In this document: positions 34,107-41,811 of the stretch, piece by piece
Numbering within the stretch: the first letter of the stretch is position 1
Layout of the letters: each line of letters starts with the position of its first letter
Assembly (NCBI RefSeq): GCF_023347255.1
Contig: NZ_CP094466.1
Coordinates: 372,001-436,000 of the forward strand
Length of the DNA: 64,000 nucleotides
Direction: 5' to 3'
DNA from: Faecalibacterium sp. I4-3-84
GTDB taxonomy: Bacteria > Bacillota > Clostridia > Oscillospirales > Ruminococcaceae
The notes under the pieces: generated by a model
Told to the model about the DNA's origin: nothing
The model's input: only the letters and a program-made list of their open reading frames with translations
The model's database searches: none
Translations under genes and position numbers: made by a program

Positions 34107-35423
34107 TTACAGGTTCAGCAGCACATTGGCCCGGAAAACGTTGCCGCCCGTTTCCACCGTCAGATTGCCGTGATACCTGTGCACGGCAGTTTCGACGGAA
34201 ACAAGGCCGATGCCCTGTCCGTCATGCTTGGTGGAGCGCAGAACGCCGCCCTGCTTTTTCAGCACGCCATCGTAGCGGTTCTCCACCATCAGGCCCATCA
34301 TGGCCGGGCTGAGCATCCGGGCCAGCACCTTGATCTGCCGTTCTTCCGGCGGCAGCTTCTGGCTGGCATGGAGCGCATTTTCCAGCAGGTTGCCAAGAAT
34401 GGTGCACAGGTCGGCCTCCGGCAGGGGCAGGAGCTTGGGCAGTTCCAGCTTCCATTCGATCTGGATGCCCTGTCTCCGGGCCTCGTAGTCGTAGTGGCCG
34501 GCAAGCGCATCCACCGCAGCGTTGGCGCACAGGGTGGGTCTGGTATCGCTGAGTTCGCTCTCGTACTGGCTCAGGTAGCTTTTCAGTTCATCCAGCTGCC
34601 CGGCCTCGGTCAGGCCGGAGATCACATGCAGGTGCTGGCGGAAATCGTGCCGCAGGTGGCGGGTCTGTTCCAGATAGCTGCGCAGCTCCATATAGCGGCG
34701 GGACTCCACGGCCAGCAGCTGGTTTTCGCGGTCCAGCTGGGAGCTGCGGGCATACTCCTTTGCCACGCGGTACATCTCGTACAGCAGCAGAAAAACGCCC
34801 AGCAGTGAGATGCTCACTGCCAGCACCGCGATGATGCGGATGCGGTTCATCAGGATGATGCCGATCTCCTTCGGCATACAGAACACCAGAAACGCCGCGT
34901 ACAGTGCCGGCAGCGGCCATGCCGACTCCCAGAAGGCTTCTCCGTGGTACTCCTGCAGCAGCCACCGGCTCCAGCGCACTGCCGTAAAGCGGAAGATGGT
35001 GCTGAGTATCACCGCGAGGGTCAGGCAGATGACCGAGGTGCTGGGCAGAAACACCGGCTGTGCATTGTCCAGCTCAGCTTCCGCGTTCAGCACAACGGCA
35101 AGCAGGGTGCACACAGACATCATCACTGCCGACACCGAGAACAGAAACATGGTCTGGCTGATCGATACTTCCCGGTCGGTGCGCCAGCGCAGCAGCCAGA
35201 AGCTGATGATGAGCAGCGGGATGAGCAGGAAGTTCGTTTCCATGTCCAGCATGCAGCACACCGCTGCGCCAGCCAGACCCATCAGTGTGATCGCCGACGC
35301 ACCGATGGCATAGGTTTTACGCGGTGCACGCAAGTGCTCCTGCAGCGAGGCAAGGCAGAGGTATTCTGCCGGATACATCATTGCAAATTCCAGAAAAAAA
35401 CGTCCAAACAATGCAAAATTCAC
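34107..35423 (-). CDS. GHKL sensor kinase (AgrC-like)
   Basis: Membrane kinase of 438 residues with about six N-terminal helices (to about residue 215), a linker helix, the phospho-His segment TRHLRHDFRQHLHVISGL and a GHKL ATPase (ILGNLLENALHASQKLPPEER; HDGQGIGLVSVETAVHRY). This is the layout of peptide-sensing AgrC/NatK kinases. Its partner is the LytTR regulator 20 bases upstream. I used a GTG start at 35423 with AAGGAG 7 bases upstream; an ATG 13-14 codons later is the alternative. Signal unknown; no AgrD-like gene is visible nearby. Confidence 0.82.
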   Translation of the reverse strand: MNFALFGRFFLEFAMMYPAEYLCLASLQEHLRAPRKTYAIGASAITLMGLAGAAVCCMLDMETNFLLIPLLIISFWLLRWRTDREVSISQTMFLFSVSAVMMSVCTLLAVVLNAEAELDNAQPVFLPSTSVICLTLAVILSTIFRFTAVRWSRWLLQEYHGEAFWESAWPLPALYAAFLVFCMPKEIGIILMNRIRIIAVLAVSISLLGVFLLLYEMYRVAKEYARSSQLDRENQLLAVESRRYMELRSYLEQTRHLRHDFRQHLHVISGLTEAGQLDELKSYLSQYESELSDTRPTLCANAAVDALAGHYDYEARRQGIQIEWKLELPKLLPLPEADLCTILGNLLENALHASQKLPPEERQIKVLARMLSPAMMGLMVENRYDGVLKKQGGVLRSTKHDGQGIGLVSVETAVHRYHGNLTVETGGNVFRANVLLNL

Positions 35424-35442
35424 AAGCGTTCTCCTTTCCAGA

Positions 35443-36165
35443 TCAGAATTCCCGCTGCATCCCACGGAACTGGTACTGCGTAAATTGGGCGAGCAGGCTG
35501 TTTTTGTCCTTCTGCCGCACCGGCAGATGGGTCCCATCCAGCATTTCAATGCAGTCGCCCTCAAACCGCAGCACCTTGGACATGTTGATGATCACGCCGC
35601 GGTTGCACACCAGAAATTCCGGCTGGGTCTGAAGCTGTTCCTGCACCTGTGCAAAATTTGCCGTGGCCCGGCACTCGCCGTCATCCGTGACCACACGCAC
35701 ATAATGGTTCTGTGCCGTAGCATAGTAGATCTTGGTCAGCGGCAGCCGCACGATCTGCCGGGCAATGCGCACCTCCAGCTCTGGCTGCTGGCGGCACAGC
35801 ACCCGCCGCAGCTCCCCTGCCAGCTGCTCAAACTTTTCTTCCTTATAAGGCTTGAGCAGATAATCGAATGGATGTACCGGAAAGGCATCCCACACGTACT
35901 CCGGCGAGGATGTCACAAACACGATCAGCAGGTCCGGGTCGGCCGCACGCAGCCGCCGCGCCGTCTCAATGCCATTGGTGCCCTCCATGCAGATGTCCAG
36001 AAACACTACCTGATACCCTTCGCGCCAGTCGGCCCGCAAAAATTCATCTCCGCTGGCAAAACAGCTGCAGGATATGTTCTCATTTTCAAATGCCTTTTTC
36101 AGCAGCTGTTCCAACCGTTCGGCATCCGGCTTGCGGTCTTCCACGATCGCCGTCCGCAGTTTCAT
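35443..36165 (-). CDS. LytTR-family response regulator
   Basis: Regulator of 240 residues. Receiver: AIVEDRKPDAERL, phospho-Asp in VVFLDICMEGTNGIE, Lys in FDYLLKPYKEEKF. The C-terminal LytTR DNA-binding domain runs from about 145 (IYYATAQNHYVRVVTDDGE; LVCNRGVIINMSKVLRFEGD). ATG at 36165 with GGGGG upstream. First gene of the operon with the kinase. A direct-repeat site of LytTR geometry precedes its promoter. Confidence 0.88.
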   Translation of the reverse strand: MKLRTAIVEDRKPDAERLEQLLKKAFENENISCSCFASGDEFLRADWREGYQVVFLDICMEGTNGIETARRLRAADPDLLIVFVTSSPEYVWDAFPVHPFDYLLKPYKEEKFEQLAGELRRVLCRQQPELEVRIARQIVRLPLTKIYYATAQNHYVRVVTDDGECRATANFAQVQEQLQTQPEFLVCNRGVIINMSKVLRFEGDCIEMLDGTHLPVRQKDKNSLLAQFTQYQFRGMQREF

Positions 36166-36207
36166 CGCTGCATCCCCCGTTCCTTCTGCTTCCCTATTTT
36201 TTATTCT

Positions 36208-36271
36208 ATTATAGCACAAGTTCCGCCTTCCGTGGTCTGCCATTCGCGCACAAAACAGCCCGTTTCGCGCA
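36208..36271 (-). promoter_or_regulatory. LytTR operon promoter with direct-repeat site
   Basis: Extended -10 TGCTATAAT (-10 at 36208-36213) without a good -35. Upstream, TGCGCGAA occurs twice (36243-36250 and 36264-36271), 21 bases apart, the two-turn spacing typical of LytTR regulators (family knowledge). Confidence 0.6.
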
Positions 36272-36374
36272 GGCTGCGGCAGTGGGCAGAAATTTTTTGT
36301 GTGTTTTCGTGGCTGCTATGATCGTAATGCTGGCAAAGTGGTGGAACTGGAGAACGAAGTGACAGCTGTTCGCA

Positions 36375-36403
36375 TTGACTTCATTGCACAATATGGATAT
36401 AAT
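36375..36403 (+). promoter_or_regulatory. toxin-antitoxin promoter
   Basis: -35 TTGACT, 17-base spacer, -10 TATAAT. An AT-rich imperfect inverted repeat (ATAATA...TATTAT) overlaps the -10 and start region and may be the autoregulatory operator. Confidence 0.78.
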
Positions 36404-36453
36404 ATAATTAGAATTTTACTATTATAGATCGTTCAGGAGCAGGAGGTGCTTTT

Positions 36454-36741
36454 ATGAATATCCGTCCATCTGCAGCGATTCGTCAGAACTACAACGAGAT
36501 CGCCGATTTGTGCAGAGAAACCGCCGAGCCGATTTTTCTCACCAAGAACGGCGAGGGTGACTTGGTCGTCATGGACATCGAAACCTACAACCGCCGTGAA
36601 AAAATGCTGAAGCTCCGTGAAGAGCTGCTTTCCGTGGAAGAGGACCGGATGCGTGGAAGCGAGGGCTATTCGATTGACGAGGTCACTTCCATGATGCGCA
36701 GTGCGGTCAAGGAGGCCACAGGGCATGGCACAGCAAAATAA
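36454..36741 (+). CDS. Phd/YefM-type antitoxin
   Basis: Antitoxin of 95 residues. The N-terminal Phd/YefM fold reads MNIRPSAAIRQNYNEIADLC, then EPIFLTKNGEGDLVVMDIETYNR, the most typical family stretch. The C-terminal 40 residues should wrap the toxin. ATG with AGGAGG upstream (9 bases). It overlaps the toxin gene by 17 bases. Likely represses its own promoter together with the toxin. Confidence 0.9.
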   Translation: MNIRPSAAIRQNYNEIADLCRETAEPIFLTKNGEGDLVVMDIETYNRREKMLKLREELLSVEEDRMRGSEGYSIDEVTSMMRSAVKEATGHGTAK

Positions 36742-37042
36742 ATACCACGTGATCGTGTCAGCACGGGCTGCTCAGATGCTGGTGTCCCACGCCGCATTTC
36801 TGGCACATGTCAGCCCTGCAGCAGCTGAACGGCTTACAGTCGAATTTGAAAAGGCTGCAAAGTCTTTGGAGCAGATGCCGCAGCGCTGCCCATGGCTCAA
36901 AGGCGAATACATTCCTAAAAATGCTTACCGATTCATCTTGTTTGAAAAACGCTATATGCTTATCTTCCAGATTGTAGATCATACGGTTTATGCGGATCAT
37001 GTGGTAGATTGCAGACAGGATTACGGCTGGCTCATCCGATGA
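36725..37042 (+). CDS. RelE/ParE-superfamily toxin
   Basis: Toxin of 105 residues with the ParE/RelE small alpha/beta fold: YHVIVSARAAQMLVSHAAFLA at the start and the late block YRFILFEKRYMLIFQIVDHTVYADHVVDCRQDY. It is a probable ribosome-dependent RNase or gyrase poison; sequence alone does not separate the two. ATG at 36725 lies inside the antitoxin gene. The pair lies directly beside the mobile region and may be a stabiliser of it or native. Confidence 0.87.
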   Translation: MAQQNKYHVIVSARAAQMLVSHAAFLAHVSPAAAERLTVEFEKAAKSLEQMPQRCPWLKGEYIPKNAYRFILFEKRYMLIFQIVDHTVYADHVVDCRQDYGWLIR

Positions 37043-37047
37043 TCATC

Positions 37048-37090
37048 AAAGGCGGTGGCTTTCCCTTTTGTGGGAAGCTCCCGCCTTTTT
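37048..37090 (+). terminator. terminator of toxin-antitoxin operon
   Basis: AAAGGCGG-GGCTTTCCC pairs with GGGAAGC-CCCGCCTTTTT. Confidence 0.8.
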
Positions 37091-37108
37091 CTGCGTCTGT
37101 ATAAAAAG

Positions 37109-37145
37109 AAAAGCACCATACTTCAAACGAAGTACAGTGCTTTTT

Positions 37146-37146
<1 letters not shown>
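37109..37146 (-). terminator. terminator next to tRNA-Ala remnant 1
   Basis: AAAAGCAC..TACTT pairs with AAGTA..GTGCTTTT. It touches the CCA end of the tRNA remnant, so it was probably the terminator of the original tRNA gene. Confidence 0.7.
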
Positions 37147-37204
<58 letters not shown>

Positions 37205-37221
37205 GAACGGTATCGAAACAC

Positions 37222-37329
37222 ACCCCCACACGAAAGCGTGGGGGCGGGCTTAATTTCGCGTTGTTACGTTCTATCCACCGAAAAGGTTCACAGCTGCATC
37301 CTGCTTCCAGGAATCATGCTCCGCCTACA
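37222..37329 (-). ncRNA. candidate antisense RNA in the repA leader
   Basis: A minus-strand promoter (-35 TTGACA at 37359-37364, 18-base spacer, -10 TAAAAT at 37335-37340) would produce an RNA of about 100 bases ending at the hairpin CCCCCAC/GTGGGGG (37223-37244). RepA_N replicons such as pSK41 use antisense RNA here (established for that family). The T-run after the hairpin is poor. In copy 2 the -10 is TGAAAT. Confidence 0.35.
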
Positions 37330-37422
37330 AGGCAATTTTACCACCCAATTTTTAAGTGTGTCAATGGGTTTTGCTCAGAGAGAAGGTCATTTACGAGAAA
37401 AGTTTTTTCTGACAGCTTACTT

Positions 37423-37466
37423 AGCGCAATTTTGATTTTACACATCAAAGTTGCGCTTTTTATTTT
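37423..37466 (+). terminator. attenuator-like hairpin before repA, copy 1
   Basis: AGCGCAATTTTGAT pairs with ATCAAAGTTGCGCT, then TTTTTATTTT. It lies 35 bases before the leader ORF and is conserved in copy 2 (44515-44558), so it probably controls rep transcription. Confidence 0.65.
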
Positions 37467-37500
37467 CCCCAAAAGTATTGACAAGGAGGTTTTCTCAACG

Positions 37501-37554
37501 ATGCCGATATATTATCGCTGTTTTTTATCTGTGAACCAACCGCATGACCCTTGA
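37501..37554 (+). CDS. 17-residue leader peptide overlapping repA, copy 1
   Basis: MPIYYRCFLSVNQPHDP with AAGGAGG 10 bases upstream. Its end overlaps the repA start (ATG at 37544), so repA translation is probably coupled to it. repA itself has no ribosome site of its own. Copy 2 encodes MPMYFCCFLSMNQPHDP, so the frame is conserved. Confidence 0.6.
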   Translation: MPIYYRCFLSVNQPHDP

Positions 37555-38422
37555 CTACTTCTACGGACAGGCCGGAGAGCTTTTCTCCTTCTACCGCATT
37601 CCCAAGGCACTTTTTCAAGAAACACGGTTTCAAGACCTGTCAACCGATGCCAAAACACTCTATGGCATCCTGCTCGACCGCATGAGCCTGTCTGCTAGAA
37701 ATGGCTGGCTGGACGAGCAAGGCCGAGTGTTCATCATCTTTACGATTGAGGATGTCAAGAGGGCATTGTGTTGCGCAGACAACAAAGCGACTAAGCTGCT
37801 GCGATAACTTGAAGAATTTGGTTTGATTGAACGAAAACGCAGAGGTTTGGGCAAGCCAAGTTTGGTGTATGTGAAAAACTTTTCGGCAGAATCGTCAAAA
37901 TCAATATTCCAGAATCGTGATTTTCACGATTCTGGAGGCTTCAAAACCACAAGTCAAGACCCTGCAAAATCACGATGTAATAAGACTGATGAGAATAATA
38001 CTGAAATGAGTGAACCTTATCCCTTCTATTCGGAAGAAGATGATGCGATGAGCAAACGCGAACAGTTGGAAGGATATTTTTCACAGTCTTTGGAGGTTGA
38101 CACTCTGCTCCGGCTCTGCCCGGACGATGAGGACACCATCTATCAGATTGTGGACTTGCTTGTGGACACCTGCGCCACCAACCGCAAGACGCTGCACATT
38201 GCCGAGGACGATAAACCCGCCGAGGTGGTGCGTAGTCGTTTCATGAAGCTGAATGCTGACCACATCCGCTTTGTGCTGATGTGCCTTGCAGAGAACAGCA
38301 GCCCAATCCGAAACATGAAACAATACCTGCTCGCTTCTCTGTACAACGCACCCACCACGATGCAGCTTTATTACCAGAACAAGACGAACCATGAATTTAC
38401 GCATGGCTCACCGAGGGGGTGA
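37544..38422 (+). pseudogene. repA: RepA_N-type replication initiator, broken by nonsense codon
   Basis: Would encode 292 residues: RepA_N-terminal domain (MTLDYFYGQAGELFSFYRIP; DAKTLYGILLDRMSLSARNGW; IIFTIEDVKRALCCADNKATKLLR) and a C-terminal domain ending YLLASLYNAPTTMQLYYQNK. At 37805-37807 a TAA stands where copy 2 has GAA, so only 87 residues are made. The frame stays open after that, which shows a recent single-base mutation. It would start replication of the excised circle of this element. Its parA neighbour is also gone (38419), so this element is a remnant. Confidence 0.82.
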
Positions 38423-38452
38423 TTTTATCGCAAAGAAATGTACTACGATTCT
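38419..38452 (+). pseudogene. parA start relic
   Basis: GTG overlapping the repA stop, then codons matching AKKCTTI, like the first codons (SKKATTIA) of intact parA at 47240. Homology ends near 38452, where the accessory module begins, marking a breakpoint. Confidence 0.5.
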
Positions 38453-39120
38453 ACAGCCGGAGATGTTGTGCTGTTTAGATGAGTTTGAGTTTTTTCTGCG
38501 GAGTGGATCACCTGATAATAGTCCTGCATGAGCTTTTGGTACTCCTGCTTCACAGTTTCCACACTGCGCAGGGCGGCATTGTCCGGCGCGTGGTCCATCG
38601 TCCATTGGACGACGCGTTGGAATGCGCTGGACTCCAAAATCTGTGCAACAAAGAGGTCACAGCTTTCGGATTCGGCAAGTCGCTTTTGGTCACAGTTGAA
38701 AGGAGAAATAATGGCGTTGCAGTGTGAAAAACTGCTGTACATGACACCGACCGGAAGCCTGGATACACACAGATTGGGATAATCGGCAAGTCCGGAAATC
38801 GCCCGGCGGCGGGGAGAATGTTCTTCGTCGTCAAAAATAGTGCGCGAGATTAGTGTCCGTTCGCCGAGGGATTTCAAAAGGAGTTCTCTGGTCTCCGCAT
38901 CCACCTGCAGACCAACAGGAAAAAGCGAAATCTGGTAGAGGAAGAGGCCGTTTGCTCTTCGGATAAACGCTTTGTGACAGTTGGAAGCTGCGCGAATCAA
39001 GCGCTCATCCAACGGAAGGATAATTTTTTGGAGGTCTGGGGCTTTTTCAGCAGCTGCGGTCAGCTTTTTGCAGACATCATCAATGCGGTCATAGTCCAGA
39101 CCATCAACGGTCTTAAACAT
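38443..39120 (-). CDS. unrecognised protein downstream of HD-GHKL ATPase, probably frameshifted from it
   Basis: Frame of 225 residues from the first ATG (MFKTVDGLDYDRIDDVCKKL). The same frame stays open upstream to about 39315 and reads well (NSDGNCFVLQYVNDSFKIQQ; LGSILPFDDNLFFVHGS) but has no ATG, GTG or TTG there; it overlaps the last 40 codons of the ATPase gene in another frame. I infer that a -1 shift, mutational or programmed, joined the two into one product of roughly 1,030 residues. No domain recognised; the middle has RTLISRTIFDDEEHSPRRRA. Confidence 0.5.
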   Translation of the reverse strand: MFKTVDGLDYDRIDDVCKKLTAAAEKAPDLQKIILPLDERLIRAASNCHKAFIRRANGLFLYQISLFPVGLQVDAETRELLLKSLGERTLISRTIFDDEEHSPRRRAISGLADYPNLCVSRLPVGVMYSSFSHCNAIISPFNCDQKRLAESESCDLFVAQILESSAFQRVVQWTMDHAPDNAALRSVETVKQEYQKLMQDYYQVIHSAEKTQTHLNSTTSPAVES

Positions 39121-39200
39121 GGAGCCGTGGACAAAAAAGAGATTATCGTCAAAGGGGAGGATGCTGCCAAGCCTGACCTGCTGGATCTTGAAGGAATCGT

Positions 39201-41564
39201 TTACATACTGCAGTACAAAACAGTTTCCGTCAGAGTTTTCAAATGATCTGTTTTGATTTCGGCTTTTTGCCTTGGCAGGCAGGCAAGCCAGAAATGGAAC
39301 AAGTTGAACTGCTTACTTTGCAAAAGAGCGATGTCCTGTTTGTCAGTACCATTCAGACGTGCGAGAACGGCCTCGATGTAGCAATCGTGGAGTTCGAGCA
39401 TCAGGTCACTCAGAATACGGTTTCCTTCTTTTGTCAGTTCAGAGCGGTTCAGCCGCAGACAGCTCTTGGTATCAAAACCATAAATGTCGATCACGGCACC
39501 TAGGCACTGCTCGTGGAAGAGGAGATTGTCCTTTACCCGGACGCCCTTAAAACGCACCTCCGAGAGACTTCTGGATTCCGGATGGAGAGACAACTCCGCG
39601 TAGACGGCGTTCGTTTCGTTCCAGAGCTTTGCGGTGGAGCAATCGTTTTCAAACTGGACTAGGTAATTGTCACGGCGTTCCCATTTGTCTGCTGCAAAAT
39701 TCTCGCAGATGGGAATCAGATGTGTGATCGTCTGGCTCCCCACCGAAGGATTATTGCTTGAAACATGGACCGTGAAAAGCGATGTTCCGTAGTTATTGCT
39801 GACTTCGTCCAAAATCTGAAGTTCTCCCAGACAGTTTTGTGCTTCCATAGGGTCGTACTGGAAGTACCAGTAGTAAAAGGACTTGCCAGCAAACGTAAAC
39901 GAAGGAGCAATGGGGACCTTGAGTGCGATGCGAATCGTTGTACCCCGGAAAGGTCTGCTGCCCTCTTTTTTGATTTGCAGGTAGCCGCCGTTTTGGTTGG
40001 AGTGTGCGATTGCAGTGAGAACTTCGGTGCCGTTGTTCGTCACAATCTCAAAGCGGTCGGCCACGAGGAAAATCGACTGAAGTCCGATGCCAAAACCTGC
40101 GGTAGGCCGCAGCCATTTTGGCATACACTGAATCTCCTTTTTCAGTTCGTCGGAGCCAGAAGGGCTGGCACCGACATTGCACATACGCTTGAAGGTATCA
40201 AGGGTGATGCCAGTACCCCGGTCTTCGATTTCGATTTGTGTCACCTGATCCTCGTCGGTGCTCAAATGAATCTTGATGGGGTAGCTATGATAAATCTCTG
40301 CCTGCAGGCTGTAAGGTTGCAGGGCTTGCAGCTTCTTGCTGTCCTTTTCACCGATCCACGCCTGATAGGTGCCGGCACAAAGATCCCGCCAGAGCTGAAT
40401 TTTGGAAGCATCCATGGCGTTCTGCAGCAGTTCACGGATGAACACCAACTTGTTTTCGTAAATGTTGGAGCCTTCAATGATCTCAAATGCCTTTTTCTGT
40501 GAGATCTCAAAGTGGAGCCCGGCCAGCCCTTCTGCATCGGGTACGCCCTTGATACACAGCTTAGGCTTTTCAAAGCGCGGTGCAAATCCCCCAAAGCCTT
40601 TTGGAACAAGAATGACCCAATTCATGGTCAAAAAACGGATCTCAGCTTCCAGCCAGTTCACAAAGCGGCGGGCTTCCAGGTAGGAAGGCTCGTCGGGACC
40701 GTCGCTTGCAAATTCGATCTGCTCAGGCGTGATCAAAAGATGCTTGGTGGCTTCATGCTTTTCCTTGTGTGCAACGGAACTTTCCGGCAGCCCGCCGATC
40801 ACCTCTTCGGCAGCGGCGTTAAAGCGTCCGTTATCCACATCCAGCAGATCACCCAGCCGGAGCAGCATGGCAACAAAGCGGGGATGCGCATAGTCAGAGC
40901 CAAAACCGTTGGTCTCATACGGAAGCTCCAACACCTGGTCTTCCGGGGCGGTGTGACAGGCGCAGATCTCGCCCAGCAGTTGCAGCAGGCGGCTGCGCAC
41001 CAAGCCGCTGTGTCCAAGGTCGATCTGCAACCCTTGGGCGATGCGCTCAATGTAGCTTTTGGACATGGCGGCATGTTGGCTGCGGAAATAGGCAGCGTCG
41101 ATGAGCTGGACGCTGCGGACGATATGGAGGGGCCACAGTGCATCATCCTTCTTGCCTGCCTCCATTTTGCGCAGCCACTGTACTGCATTGCGCAGATCTT
41201 TGTCTTCGCCCTCGGCAAGCGAAGTGAGATAGTTTTGAAACGCCAGGTCAGACCAGGCTTTTTGTAAATCGCGCCACTGCACCACCATGCCAAGGTCGTG
41301 TGCGTAGGCGGCGTGAAGCACCAGCCATGTGTCCGTAGGGGACAGCTGGCTCACGCGGCTGCCCAGAAGCATTTCGATTTTCGATAAAATGGCTTCGGCA
41401 TGGCTGGCATCATGCAGGCTGTAATGCGGGTAGCGCAGAAGAACCGTTTTCAGCATTTCAGAGCAGCTTTTCCGGTTCAGGCTCCATGTCGCATACAGAT
41501 TCTGATATTCCTCGTGGGCATCGCAGTAGGATTTAAGGTGTCGGTCTAAACTGTATTCTTCCAT
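39201..41564 (-). CDS. HD-domain / GHKL (Hsp90-like) ATPase protein
   Basis: Cytoplasmic protein of 787 residues. The N-terminal third is an HD-type helical domain (YSLHDASHAEAILSKIEMLL with HD at about 51-52; HAAYAHDLGMV; then FVAMLLRLGDLLDVD). From about 370 comes a GHKL ATP-binding domain: FIRELLQNAMDASKIQLW (N box), IEIEDRGTGITLDTFKRM (DxGxG), TAGFGIGLQSIFLVAD (G2 loop). HD plus Hsp90-like ATPase is a combination found in predicted defence or conflict genes (recollection of the family, not proof). ATG with GGAGGGA upstream. It lies between remnants of mobile elements, so it is cargo. Confidence 0.75.
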   Translation of the reverse strand: MEEYSLDRHLKSYCDAHEEYQNLYATWSLNRKSCSEMLKTVLLRYPHYSLHDASHAEAILSKIEMLLGSRVSQLSPTDTWLVLHAAYAHDLGMVVQWRDLQKAWSDLAFQNYLTSLAEGEDKDLRNAVQWLRKMEAGKKDDALWPLHIVRSVQLIDAAYFRSQHAAMSKSYIERIAQGLQIDLGHSGLVRSRLLQLLGEICACHTAPEDQVLELPYETNGFGSDYAHPRFVAMLLRLGDLLDVDNGRFNAAAEEVIGGLPESSVAHKEKHEATKHLLITPEQIEFASDGPDEPSYLEARRFVNWLEAEIRFLTMNWVILVPKGFGGFAPRFEKPKLCIKGVPDAEGLAGLHFEISQKKAFEIIEGSNIYENKLVFIRELLQNAMDASKIQLWRDLCAGTYQAWIGEKDSKKLQALQPYSLQAEIYHSYPIKIHLSTDEDQVTQIEIEDRGTGITLDTFKRMCNVGASPSGSDELKKEIQCMPKWLRPTAGFGIGLQSIFLVADRFEIVTNNGTEVLTAIAHSNQNGGYLQIKKEGSRPFRGTTIRIALKVPIAPSFTFAGKSFYYWYFQYDPMEAQNCLGELQILDEVSNNYGTSLFTVHVSSNNPSVGSQTITHLIPICENFAADKWERRDNYLVQFENDCSTAKLWNETNAVYAELSLHPESRSLSEVRFKGVRVKDNLLFHEQCLGAVIDIYGFDTKSCLRLNRSELTKEGNRILSDLMLELHDCYIEAVLARLNGTDKQDIALLQSKQFNLFHFWLACLPRQKAEIKTDHLKTLTETVLYCSM

Positions 41565-41586
41565 AGTTCCCTCCTTGTTGTGGTAT

Positions 41587-41622
41587 TAAAACAAAAAGGG
41601 CATTGCAGACTTCTGTACAATG
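41587..41622 (-). terminator. hairpin terminator next to decayed tRNA remnant
   Basis: AGCATTGTA..TGCAATGCC pairing on the minus strand followed by TTTTTGTTTT. Ends transcripts from the DUF4143 ATPase side. Confidence 0.6.
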
Positions 41623-41630
41623 CTCTTGCT

Positions 41631-41700
41631 TGGGCAGAGAATACCGGGACATTCCAAATTACGGTGAACGATTGCAATCCATGCACAGCGTACTCCCGAT
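41631..41700 (-). pseudogene. decayed tRNA-Ala 3' remnant
   Basis: Aligns with the remnants at 37146 and 44237 after several small gaps: GAGAATACCGGGA, CGGTGA, TTGCA, CCATGCA and CTCCCGA all occur in the right order. Too diverged to be functional; an older attachment site. Confidence 0.45.
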
Positions 41701-41811
41701 CGAACTGATTTCCTCACGCATTTATACATTGATGAGAAAAGACGATGCTAATATTGTTTGTGCATCATAAGCATTTTTAACAAGTTCAAGTACAACCGTA
41801 CATATCGAAAA

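Noticed and set aside
37219-37246. Short repeat-like CCCCCAC/GTGGGGG motif and its second copy at 44310, considered as a CRISPR or REP unit
   Set aside because: Only two copies exist and both belong to the 840-base direct repeat; no spacer array is present.
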